From positions 1-10,866 of the forward strand of contig JAPCJN010000071.1 in assembly GCA_027886925.1 (NCBI GenBank): 10,866 bases of DNA. The letters are read 5' to 3'. This DNA is from Nitrososphaerota archaeon. Lineage in GTDB: Archaea > Thermoproteota > Nitrososphaeria > Nitrososphaerales > UBA183. The notes below the pieces were generated by a model, which worked only from the letters and a program-made list of their open reading frames with translations, was not told where the DNA came from and ran no database searches. Position numbers and translations under genes: made by a program. Of this stretch, positions 1 through 6,021 are shown piece after piece; within the stretch, counting starts at the first letter, position 1; each line of letters begins with the position of its first letter.

Positions 1-1
1 C

Positions 2-220
2 TTCAATTTCGCGGCTCCTTCGAAAGTCGCCTCCAATCCAGTGGGCGACTGGAATTTCTATGAAATCCACGCAGTTGGCCAAAGCTACGCCGTCATCCTC
101 AACGGAGCCGAGGTGACCGACTACATCGGCCAAAGGTCGACGACTGGCTACGTCGGGCTGCAGAATCACGATGACACATCGACGGTTACCTTTAGGAATA
201 TTCGGATAATGGAGTTATGA
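2..220 (+). CDS. DUF1080 / 3-keto-disaccharide hydrolase-like protein, C-terminal fragment
   Basis: This is the last 72 codons of a gene whose start lies outside the window, ending at a TGA. The visible part has the pattern GDWNFYEIHAVG, then VILNG, then TGYVGLQNHDD and FRNIRIMEL. That is how the concanavalin-like jelly-roll domain of the DUF1080 (3-keto-disaccharide hydrolase, PF06439) family typically ends: a strand with W-N-x-Y/F-E-I, a ligand-facing GxIGLQNH turn and a final FRNIRI strand. Proteins of this family act on glycosides or 3-keto sugars and are often secreted, but the N-terminus that would show a signal peptide is not in view. The family is common in soil bacteria, so acquisition by transfer is possible; this is inference. 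The gene is followed by an unrelated nucleotidyltransferase after a 244-bp gap and is unlikely to be co-transcribed with it. Confidence 0.75.
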   Translation, partial: FNFAAPSKVASNPVGDWNFYEIHAVGQSYAVILNGAEVTDYIGQRSTTGYVGLQNHDDTSTVTFRNIRIMEL

Positions 221-464
221 ATGCTATGGGTCTTCAAAATGGTCAGCGAAAGCGATTACCAAGAAATGGCAGTCTTAGTCTCCACGAACGTCTCGAGTCC
301 AAGCATGACCATCTCTGAAAATCCCATTTGAGCGGGTGAAAATCAGAAGGCGGCAATCAGGACAATTTGGAACCGACCTAGTCGATTGATGTTCTCTGAG
401 GGTTGAACGGCGAATTTGACGTCGAACAGACACATATTATTGCTGCGTACACACCGGGGAACTG
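221..464. other. Gene-free gap between the DUF1080 gene and the nucleotidyltransferase gene
   Basis: These 244 bases are more AT-rich than the genes to their right. A 36-codon open frame (221-331) begins right after the upstream stop codon but shows no recognisable motif. I see no tRNA-like or strong hairpin structure. The only convincing element is a TATA-like box near the right end that fits the nucleotidyltransferase gene. Confidence 0.5.
431..441 (+). promoter_or_regulatory. Candidate archaeal TATA box for the nucleotidyltransferase gene
   Basis: The AT-rich run CACATATTATT is centred about 29 nt before the ATG at 465. That is the usual archaeal distance from TATA box to transcription start, so the mRNA would begin at or very close to the start codon (leaderless). 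There is no good Shine-Dalgarno motif before this ATG, only GGGGA at 456-460, which fits. Confidence 0.5.
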
Positions 465-1106
465 ATGCGCTCGACCAAACTTCAGTCGGATGGGACGTCC
501 CGCGAACGCAAGAAACGCCGCGGACCATCCGTGGTCATCCTTGCCGCTGGCCTCTCATCGCGCTTCGGAGGGACTAAGCAGGTTGCCGAGCTTGACGGAA
601 AGAAGCTGGTCGAGCGCGTAGTCGACAGCATCCCGGAAGCTAAGGTGCGGGAGATCGTTGTCGTCGTCGGGCATGACGCCGCCGCGGTAAGGAGAGCGCT
701 CGGTCGAAGAGAGAAGGTCAAGGTGACGTTCAACGCGGGATATTCTCGCGGGATGAGCACCTCTATCAATGCAGGTATGCGGGCGTTGGCCAAGGACGCC
801 GACGGGGTCATGCTCATGCTGGGAGACCAACCTTTCGTGACCCGTTCCCTCGTCGAAAGGTTGCTGAAGAGGTACCGTTCGGGGAAGAAGATCGTCGCCG
901 TCTCTCAAGGCGGCGTCGTGGCGCCTCCTGTCATCTTCCCGAGGGCGTTCTTTCAGGAGCTGCGGGACCTCGAGGGAGACCATGGCGCCAAAACGATAAT
1001 CCAAAGGCACGCGGACTCGCTCTCGGTCGTCAACACGACGTCGAGGGCGGTCACGGACATCGACACAAGAGAAGACCTGAGGGCGGCTCGACGACTTCTA
1101 GTCTAA
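465..1106 (+). CDS. MocA/MobA-like molybdenum cofactor nucleotidyltransferase
   Basis: This 213-residue protein has an NTP-transferase fold. The nucleotide-binding loop LAAGLSSRFGGTKQ lies at residues 26-39, the metal-binding LGDQPF at 119-124, then a PPVIFPR segment at 154-160 and GDHGAK at 171-176, with DIDTREDL near the end. The LAAGxSxR loop, LGDQP and GDHGAK are typical of MocA-type enzymes, which use CTP to make the molybdopterin cytosine dinucleotide cofactor of xanthine oxidase/CO dehydrogenase-type enzymes. Classical MobA enzymes (GTP) usually have LAGG there. Substrate choice cannot be proven by reading, and PucB/CoxI-neighbour nucleotidyltransferases look alike. The first 20 residues are a basic, low-conservation extension; no later ATG, GTG or TTG would keep the first beta strand, so the ATG at 465 is preferred. 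The 3' end overlaps the convergent moeA gene by 9 bp. Its position beside a molybdopterin operon supports the cofactor role. Confidence 0.8.
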   Translation: MRSTKLQSDGTSRERKKRRGPSVVILAAGLSSRFGGTKQVAELDGKKLVERVVDSIPEAKVREIVVVVGHDAAAVRRALGRREKVKVTFNAGYSRGMSTSINAGMRALAKDADGVMLMLGDQPFVTRSLVERLLKRYRSGKKIVAVSQGGVVAPPVIFPRAFFQELRDLEGDHGAKTIIQRHADSLSVVNTTSRAVTDIDTREDLRAARRLLV

Positions 1107-2408
1107 CATCGAAAATCCTGGCAGCAGGCGGACCCAGATGGTTTCGCCTTTGCTCAGTTTGCCCTTTTTCCCAGACACGAGGGCGTAGCCATTCTTCGAG
1201 AGCAAGAAGCTCATCTTTTCCGTTTCGCCGCTCGCAGGGAGGGCCACCATGCGCGCGCGCTCACCCGCGCCCTCCTTCTCCAGCTTAAGGTAGACAATCT
1301 GGTCAAAGTCCTTGAACTTGCCCGACGCCTCCCAATCTTCGGCTACCACCGCTTGGACCGCAGGAGGCTCCTCCAACCCCAGCCCCAGGTGGTGCCTGAT
1401 CAACGGGTATCCGAAGAGGATGAACGCGTTCAAAGCGCCCTGGACCGGCCCTGGAAGCACGACCACAGGCTTCCCTTCGACGACCGCGACTCCCATCACC
1501 CTTCCCCTGTGCACTCTGATGCCATGGACGAGCACGGTCGTCGACCTCCCGAAACTCGTTATCGTCGATTCGACGAGGTCAGGTTCACCGACCGACGAAC
1601 CGGCGAGTGTGAGGACGATGTCCGAGCGGCGCAAAGCGCCCTTTAGCGCTCTCCGCAGCGCCCTCTTCTCGTCGGGGATTATCCCGCTCTTGACGACCTG
1701 CCCCCCGGCCTCCTCGATGAGTCGGCCCAGCAGGAGGCTATGCGACTCGACGACCTTCCCGCTTCTCGTTTCGGCGATGTTCGCCGTCAGCTCTGTCCCC
1801 GTCGGGATGATTGCCACCATCGGCTTCCTTCTTACCGAGACCTTCGTGATATGGAGAGAGGCGAGCATCGCAAGGTCTTGGCCCTTGAGCGTCCTCCCGG
1901 AGAGGAGGACCCGTTCTCCCTTCTTGACGTCCTGGCCGGCTGCGTAGATGTGCTCTCCCTTGCGCACGGGGGCGTCGACGATGACCGTTCCCGCGGACTG
2001 GGTTGCGTCCTCGACGGCGACGACCGCGTCGGCCCCTTTGGGGACGTAGCCGCCGGTGGATATCTTCATGGCTTCTCCCAGCATCAGCTTCTCCTTGGGG
2101 AAGAGACCGACGTGCTCCGTTCCCCTCCTTAGGGCAAGAGTGACAGGTCCCGCTTTGCTCGCCCTCGTCGTGTCGAAAGAGTTCACGGCGAAGCCGTCGA
2201 AGTGGGAAACGTCCCTCAAGGGCATGTCGTCCTTCGCGACGACGTCGGCGCTGAGCAATCTCCCATATGCGCGACGCACGGCGACCTCTTCGGCGCGTTC
2301 CCTTGGGACGAGGTTCCGGAAAAGTATGCGGAGCGCCTCGTCGAGAGGGGTGTATTGAAACTCGCGGGGCAAACGGGCCCCCGAGGCCTCGACTCCGAAA
2401 TATATCAT
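1098..2408 (-). CDS. moeA: MoeA-like molybdopterin molybdenumtransferase, divergent
   Basis: This 436-residue protein is the size of MoeA, which inserts molybdate into adenylated molybdopterin. Recognisable landmarks are HFDGFAV (69-75, the usual MDGYAV), STGGYVPKGADAVV (117-130), PTGTEL (202-207), SVGEPD (272-277) and LPGP (318-321), followed by a C-terminal beta domain. Several usual active-site features are changed: the segment that normally reads KPGKP is HGIRVHRGR (295-303), LPGNP is LPGPV, and the Asp of the i-x-D-x-N motif is Glu221. The enzyme could be a lineage-specific MoeA variant, a tungsten-preferring paralogue or one with altered activity. It is the last gene of the minus-strand operon, starting 19 bp after the moaE stop with no clear Shine-Dalgarno motif, and its stop overlaps the convergent nucleotidyltransferase gene. 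Confidence 0.88.
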   Translation of the reverse strand: MIYFGVEASGARLPREFQYTPLDEALRILFRNLVPRERAEEVAVRRAYGRLLSADVVAKDDMPLRDVSHFDGFAVNSFDTTRASKAGPVTLALRRGTEHVGLFPKEKLMLGEAMKISTGGYVPKGADAVVAVEDATQSAGTVIVDAPVRKGEHIYAAGQDVKKGERVLLSGRTLKGQDLAMLASLHITKVSVRRKPMVAIIPTGTELTANIAETRSGKVVESHSLLLGRLIEEAGGQVVKSGIIPDEKRALRRALKGALRRSDIVLTLAGSSVGEPDLVESTITSFGRSTTVLVHGIRVHRGRVMGVAVVEGKPVVVLPGPVQGALNAFILFGYPLIRHHLGLGLEEPPAVQAVVAEDWEASGKFKDFDQIVYLKLEKEGAGERARMVALPASGETEKMSFLLSKNGYALVSGKKGKLSKGETIWVRLLPGFSMLD

Positions 2409-2427
2409 TGTGACGGGCGGGCGCGGG

Positions 2428-2919
2428 TCAGAGCGACCCTCGCCTTTCCTTTCTCTGTCTGGAGGACCCCAAACGTCGCCCCTTCACCCATGCCTCCCTT
2501 CCGTCGGCGAGCCTCTCCTTCTTCCAGATGGGGACCCCGTGCTTTATCTTCTCGATGGCGTGCCTGCAGGCTTCGAAGGCCTCCGCCCTGTGAGGCGATG
2601 ACACCGCGACTGCCACGCTGACGTCGCCCACCGAGAGCGAATCGCCCACCCTGTGCACGATCTTCACCTCCTTCGTGGACGGCCAGGTGCGCCTGACCTC
2701 CTCTTCTACCTCGAGAAGAAGCTTCTCGGCCATCGGCTCGTAAGCTTCGTATGCCATCCCGCTCACCGCGCCGGCCTCGCTGCTGTCTCTTACCACTCCC
2801 AGGAACAGCACTACCGCACCTGCACCGTCATCGCCGACAGACCTGATGACGTCGGCGGGATCGATCCTCCTCTTTGTGATTCTGCGTCCGGCAGGTAATC
2901 TCTTTTTTCCGACCGGCAT
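2428..2919 (-). CDS. moaE: Molybdopterin synthase catalytic subunit MoaE
   Basis: MoaE is the large subunit of molybdopterin synthase. It moves sulfur from the MoaD thiocarboxylate onto cyclic pyranopterin monophosphate. The 163-residue protein has the family signatures in order: LFLGVVRD (38-45), YEAY with MA (57-64), HRVGDSLSVGDVSVAVAVSSPHR (broken here as HRVGDSLSVGD and SSPHR, ending at Arg111), and the active-site stretch IEKIKHGVPIWKKE (122-135), which holds the two conserved lysines (Lys126 and Lys133 by position). Residues 145-163 form a basic, probably disordered tail rich in Arg and Lys, longer than in many homologues. The ATG abuts the moaD stop codon (TGAATG), so the two subunits are translationally coupled, as expected for a stoichiometric complex. 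Confidence 0.95.
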   Translation of the reverse strand: MPVGKKRLPAGRRITKRRIDPADVIRSVGDDGAGAVVLFLGVVRDSSEAGAVSGMAYEAYEPMAEKLLLEVEEEVRRTWPSTKEVKIVHRVGDSLSVGDVSVAVAVSSPHRAEAFEACRHAIEKIKHGVPIWKKERLADGREAWVKGRRLGSSRQRKERRGSL

Positions 2920-3171
2920 TCATCCACCAGCTACCGGAGGCAGGAAAGCGACGACATCCCCATCCGCGAGCCTGTCCTCGGCCTTTGCTACTTCCGTGTT
3001 CACCGCCACCCGCATCACGCCGGAGAGGCCGTCGAGATCCGGGTGGGCTTTCTTGGAATGCTCGACCAGCAGCCTGATGGAAGCACTGTCGGGAAGGGAC
3101 ACTTCCTCCTCCGCCCTTCCCGCGGCTTCTTTGGCTTGGCCGAAGTATAGCACCTTCACTGTGATCGGCAT
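2920..3171 (-). CDS. moaD: Molybdopterin synthase sulfur-carrier subunit MoaD
   Basis: This 83-residue ubiquitin-like (beta-grasp) protein begins with the strand ITVKVLYFGQAKEAAG, typical of MoaD, and ends DGDVVAFLPPVAGG. The terminal Gly-Gly is adenylated by a MoeB/E1-like enzyme and converted to a thiocarboxylate that gives up its sulfur in molybdopterin synthase. No MoeB is present in the window, so activation must depend on a gene elsewhere. The ATG lies 10 bp after the moaA stop. The length and the exposed C-terminal GG fit a functional carrier, with no extension to be removed. Archaeal genomes also carry SAMP-type MoaD-like proteins, but direct coupling to moaE makes the molybdopterin role much more likely. 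Confidence 0.94.
   Translation of the reverse strand: MPITVKVLYFGQAKEAAGRAEEEVSLPDSASIRLLVEHSKKAHPDLDGLSGVMRVAVNTEVAKAEDRLADGDVVAFLPPVAGG
2923..2928 (-). promoter_or_regulatory. Shine-Dalgarno site of moaE inside the last codons of moaD
   Basis: On the minus strand, GGTGGA ends 3 nt before the moaE ATG and matches the archaeal anti-SD region (CACCUCC). The same bases encode the C-terminal Gly-Gly of MoaD, so the residues that must be conserved for catalysis also provide the ribosome binding site of the next gene. Confidence 0.55.
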
Positions 3172-3181
3172 CGCGTTTTCG

Positions 3182-4246
3182 TCAACCGCCTATCGTGTGC
3201 ATCGGTCGGACGTGCTTGACTTCGACCTTGTTCTCCATCAGGCTCGAAACCCCCTCGAACTTCTGCCAGAAGGACTTGCGGATAGACGCGGCTATCTCCT
3301 CATCGGAGGCCCCTCCCCGCAGCAAGTGCTTGAGGTCGTATTCCGCCATGCTGAAGAGGCAGGGCACGAGGTTGCCGTTCGCCTTCAGGCGGATCCTGTC
3401 GCAGTCCCCGCAGAACGGCTTTGACATCGAGGTTATCGTCCCGATCTCCCCGCTCGAGCCGTCCTTGAAACGGTAGTTGCTCGACGTGGCCCCACGCTCC
3501 CTCTCCAAACGCTCGAGGGGATACACCTCCGACACCTTCTGTATGATCTCGCTTCCCGGGACGACCATGTCGTCGTTCCAGAATTTCGTCCCGTCGAACG
3601 GCATGTACTCGATGAACCTGACGGTCCTGTTCCCGTCGTGGGCCATCCTCGCGAAGTCTAGTAGCTCGCCGTCGTTGCAACCGCGCGTCAGCACGCAGTT
3701 TATCTTGACCGGGCTGAGGCCTACCATCTCAGCCTCCTCTATCCCCTCCATCACGCGCCAGAACATGTCCTTTGTCCCGGTGATTTGGTCATAGAGCTCC
3801 GGTCTCAGGCTGTGCAAGCTGACTGTCACGCTAGTCAGGCCGCTATTTTTCAGGACGGCAGCCTTCTCCTTTAGGAGGGAGCCGTTCGTCGTCAAGCCGA
3901 CGCTCCGGATGCCGTCGACGGCCACGAGCATCTCGACGAGCGTCTCGAGGTCCTTCCTCACTAGCGGCTCCCCTCCGCTCAACCTCACCTTCTCGATCCC
4001 CATCCTCGCTAGTATCCGCGTCACCCTGGCGATCTCCTCGAAAGTCAGGATCTCCGCCTGTTCCATCCAGACCGGTTTCTGGGGCATGCAAAAATCGCAC
4101 CGGAAGTTGCAACGGTCGGTCACAGAGATCCTTAGTTTCCGCGCGAGCCTGCCAAAGGAGTCCGACAGCTCACTTGAGCCGTCATCCCCGGCGGAATCGC
4201 CTCGCCTGTTGAGAAGGGATGAAGGGACCGCGGCGGGATCGTCCAA
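3182..4246 (-). CDS. moaA: GTP 3',8-cyclase MoaA (radical SAM)
   Basis: MoaA catalyses the first step of molybdopterin synthesis, turning GTP into 3',8-cyclo-7,8-dihydro-GTP. The 354-residue protein has the radical-SAM cluster motif CNFRCDFC (Cys46, Cys50, Cys53), the SAM-binding SGGEP (90-94), and the second, GTP-binding cluster motif CGDC followed by Cys296 (Cys279, Cys282, Cys296; CxxCx13C). It ends in the conserved C-terminal Gly-Gly needed for catalysis in MoaA. No ATG or GTG precedes the conserved FGR..LRISVTDRC region; the only usable start is the TTG at 4246-4244, and an in-frame stop lies about 40 nt further upstream. The first 28 residues are therefore a poorly conserved Ser/Asp-rich extension, or the true start is non-standard. 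It heads the moaA-moaD-moaE-moeA operon and is divergent from aspS. Confidence 0.96.
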   Translation of the reverse strand: MDDPAAVPSSLLNRRGDSAGDDGSSELSDSFGRLARKLRISVTDRCNFRCDFCMPQKPVWMEQAEILTFEEIARVTRILARMGIEKVRLSGGEPLVRKDLETLVEMLVAVDGIRSVGLTTNGSLLKEKAAVLKNSGLTSVTVSLHSLRPELYDQITGTKDMFWRVMEGIEEAEMVGLSPVKINCVLTRGCNDGELLDFARMAHDGNRTVRFIEYMPFDGTKFWNDDMVVPGSEIIQKVSEVYPLERLERERGATSSNYRFKDGSSGEIGTITSMSKPFCGDCDRIRLKANGNLVPCLFSMAEYDLKHLLRGGASDEEIAASIRKSFWQKFEGVSSLMENKVEVKHVRPMHTIGG

Positions 4247-4310
4247 GCGGGGAAATCCGTTCGAAAGCGACCTCGGGCTCTCTTAAGGATTTTCAGCATG
4301 CTTCGAAGAG

Positions 4311-4320
4311 TTTTATAAGA
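4311..4320. promoter_or_regulatory. Candidate TATA box in the aspS/moaA divergent region
   Basis: TTTTATAAGA is centred about 30 nt before the aspS ATG at 4346, implying a leaderless or very short leader mRNA, and supports that ATG over the upstream TTG at 4322. The reverse complement (TCTTATAAAA) also reads as a TATA box and could serve moaA with a leader of roughly 40 nt. A second palindromic candidate, CTTAAG at 4282-4287, would give moaA a leader of about 12 nt. The whole divergent gap is only 99 bp, so the two promoters must share or abut regulatory DNA. Confidence 0.55.
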
Positions 4321-4345
4321 TTTGGAGTTCGCGGTCGCGCACCGC

Positions 4346-5668
4346 ATGAAGATCGAAGAAGGCCTGGGAGACTGGAGAAGGACGCACTATTCGGCCCAGA
4401 TAACTCCGGAGCTCGACGGGAAAGGAGCCACCGTCTTCGGCTGGGTGAGCAGCATCAGGACGCAGGGTGGGATCGTCTTCATCATGTTGACCGACCGGGA
4501 CGGGAACGTCCAGGTCACAGTGAACAAGGGCAACGCGAGCGAGGAGACTCTCGCAAAGGTCGAGGCGCTGAAGCTTCACAGCAGCATCGCCGTCAGGGGG
4601 CTCGTAAAGGCGATGGCCAAGGCCCCGAACGGGGCGGAGATGGTTCCGAAGGAGGTGAGGGTGCTCAGCCTTGCCAAGGAGACTCCCTCCTTCAGCGTCT
4701 ACGGAGGCGAGACCCCGTCTCTCGAATATCGGCTCGACATCCGGGCGGTGGACCTGAGAAGAGAGAAGGCGCAGTCAGTCTTCAAGATCCAGCGAGTGGC
4801 CCTCGCGTCGGTAAGGGAGTTCCTCACAGAGAGGGGATATCTCGAGGTCAGGACCCCGAAGCTCATCTCGACTGCCACCGAGGGAGGGGCTTCGCTTTTC
4901 TCTGTGCTCTACTACAACCGGCCTTCCTTCCTTGCGCAGAGCCCCCAGCTCTACAAGGAGGAACTGGTATTGCCTTTCGAGAAGGTATTCGAGATAGGGC
5001 CCGCCTTCCGCGCGGAAGAGTCGAGGACCCAGAGGCACCTGAGCGAGATAACGTCGATAGACATCGAGGAGGCGTTCGTCGACTACCACGACGTCATGGA
5101 TACGCTCGAGGCGCTGATAATCGACGTCATCGGCTCGGTCAAAGACAAGTGCTCACGTGACCTTGAGAGGCTGAAGCGCGCCCCGCTGGAGGTCCCTTCG
5201 AAGTTCGAGCGCCTGAAGTATGACGATGTCGTCAGCAAGCTCAGCTCGATGGGAGAGGAGCTATCATGGGGCGAGGACTTGACCGGCCCGGCCACAGAGA
5301 AGCTCGCGAAGTCCTACCCTTCCTACTACTTCGTCACGGACTGGCCGACCCAGACAAAACCGTTCTATATCAAGCCCAAGGAGGACGAGCCGAAGCTTAG
5401 CGAGTCGTTCGACCTTATGCATGGACCATTGGAGCTTTCTTCGGGGGGCTCGAGAGTGAGCTCAAAGGCGCTCCTCGTCAAGAGGTTGAAGGAGCAGAAG
5501 CTCAAACCACAGGCGTTCGAGCATCACCTGAAGATCTTCGACTACGGCATGCCCCCGCACGCTGGATGGGGTCTCGGGATGGAAAGGCTTACGATGGTCC
5601 TAGCGGGAGAGGAGAACATAAGGGAGGTCACCCTCTACCCTCGGGACAAACTGCGACTCACGCCTTGA
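4346..5668 (+). CDS. aspS: Archaeal-type aspartyl-tRNA synthetase, predicted non-discriminating (AspRS/AsxRS)
   Basis: This 440-residue class IIb synthetase has an N-terminal OB-fold anticodon-binding domain (about residues 12-110) and a catalytic domain. Visible motifs are the aspartate/ATP-site FLAQSPQLYKE (195-205), motif 2 FRAEESRTQRHLSE (221-234), TDWPTQTKPFYI (331-342), SFDLMHGPLELSSGG (354-368) and motif 3 GWGLGMERL (407-415). QSPQLYK, RHL.E and the FDL..G.LE.SSGG stretch point to Asp rather than Asn activation, and the length is that of archaeal/eukaryal AspRS without the bacterial insertion. Position 35 is Ser and position 94 is Pro. By ungapped alignment from memory these match Trp26 and Lys85 of the discriminating Thermococcus kodakarensis enzyme, so this one probably also charges tRNA(Asn). 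gatCAB lies 1.3 kb downstream. A TTG at 4322 is in frame, but the TATA box spacing favours this ATG. Confidence 0.94.
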   Translation: MKIEEGLGDWRRTHYSAQITPELDGKGATVFGWVSSIRTQGGIVFIMLTDRDGNVQVTVNKGNASEETLAKVEALKLHSSIAVRGLVKAMAKAPNGAEMVPKEVRVLSLAKETPSFSVYGGETPSLEYRLDIRAVDLRREKAQSVFKIQRVALASVREFLTERGYLEVRTPKLISTATEGGASLFSVLYYNRPSFLAQSPQLYKEELVLPFEKVFEIGPAFRAEESRTQRHLSEITSIDIEEAFVDYHDVMDTLEALIIDVIGSVKDKCSRDLERLKRAPLEVPSKFERLKYDDVVSKLSSMGEELSWGEDLTGPATEKLAKSYPSYYFVTDWPTQTKPFYIKPKEDEPKLSESFDLMHGPLELSSGGSRVSSKALLVKRLKEQKLKPQAFEHHLKIFDYGMPPHAGWGLGMERLTMVLAGEENIREVTLYPRDKLRLTP

Positions 5669-5670
5669 TT

Positions 5671-5691
5671 CCGCGAAAGTCAGCTTCGCGG
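5671..5691. repeat. Inverted repeat (hairpin) at the aspS / small-gene convergent junction
   Basis: CCGCGAA (5671-5677) and TTCGCGG (5685-5691) form a perfect 7-bp GC-rich stem with a 7-nt loop. It starts 3 nt after the aspS stop and overlaps the end of the convergent minus-strand gene. It could stabilise the 3' ends of both transcripts or help stop convergent transcription. There is no T-run, so it is not a typical archaeal terminator. Confidence 0.5.
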
Positions 5692-5919
5692 TCCGGGCGC
5701 TCTGACCATTTCGCTCAAGATCCGTTCCATCTCATCGTCGGTCAACGAGTAGACGATGTCGGCGATCTTGGCTTTTTGCTCCAACTTCCGATGGGCCGAT
5801 GAAACTTGTTCCGCCTCGAGTTCTGGGTGCCTCAAGACGACGGCCTCGTAGATTAATTGTCCCAACCTGAGATTGGGGTACCTTTTCCGGGCCTTGACCA
5901 ACGCCTGGTGGAGGGTCAC
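5680..5919 (-). CDS. Small conserved-looking hypothetical protein, 79 aa
   Basis: The protein starts at a GTG and is mostly helical and charged. An N-terminal TLHQALVKARKRYPNLRLGQLIYEAV segment (seen as RYPNLRLGQLIYEAV at residues 14-28) is followed by a charged helix and then IADIVYSLTDDEMERILSEM (52-71). The pattern of an N-terminal helix, RxGQLI and a later acidic D-x-x-Y...DDE stretch resembles a loose group of small uncharacterised proteins with RLGQLI...DxFYxxDxE sequences. This is recalled, not searched, and no function is known to me. CTAAAG at 5943-5948 on the minus strand, about 27 nt before the GTG, could be its TATA box. It converges on aspS with an 11-bp gap. There is no signal peptide, membrane segment or cysteine cluster. 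The gene is probably real because the pattern is coherent and no better frame covers this stretch. Confidence 0.6.
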   Translation of the reverse strand: MTLHQALVKARKRYPNLRLGQLIYEAVVLRHPELEAEQVSSAHRKLEQKAKIADIVYSLTDDEMERILSEMVRAPGPRS

Positions 5920-5990
5920 GGCTGTTCGCGCCTATGGTCCCCCTTTAGGAGTTCTGTCCTCATCCCCGTAGAGCAGGTTACCCCCTCGCA

Positions 5991-5998
5991 GCTTAACT
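5991..5998 (+). promoter_or_regulatory. Candidate TATA box for the DHFR-family fusion gene
   Basis: GCTTAACT is centred about 27 nt before the ATG at 6022, again the archaeal leaderless spacing. No Shine-Dalgarno motif precedes this ATG. The spacing supports translation beginning at 6022, which includes the Cys/His N-terminal segment in the product. Confidence 0.4.
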
Positions 5999-6021
5999 AG
6001 CCGCCTTTTCCTTGTAGGCTC

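Noticed and set aside
221..331. A 36-codon open frame beginning immediately after the DUF1080 stop codon (TGAATG).
   Set aside because: It shows no recognisable motif, no SD and no TATA-like box, and its length is expected by chance. The stop-start adjacency alone is not enough.
221..464. A molybdenum-cofactor riboswitch or other structured RNA upstream of the molybdopterin genes, checked also at 4247-4345 and 10094-10124.
   Set aside because: The gaps are too short or lack the multi-helix pattern; only simple hairpins are present, and Moco riboswitches are known from bacteria.
555..1010. Long minus-strand open frames opposite the nucleotidyltransferase gene, and similar ones opposite moeA, gatA, gatB and moaC.
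   Set aside because: They lie antisense to well-supported genes, have atypical composition and no family motifs; high GC makes such open frames common.
4219..5160. A 313-codon plus-strand open frame overlapping aspS.
   Set aside because: It is Arg/Gly/Gln-rich shadow coding from the aspS sequence with no recognisable domain.
5766..5776. A T-run (CTTTTTG) downstream of aspS as an aspS terminator.
   Set aside because: It is only five T residues, about 100 nt past the stop and inside the convergent coding sequence; too weak to call.
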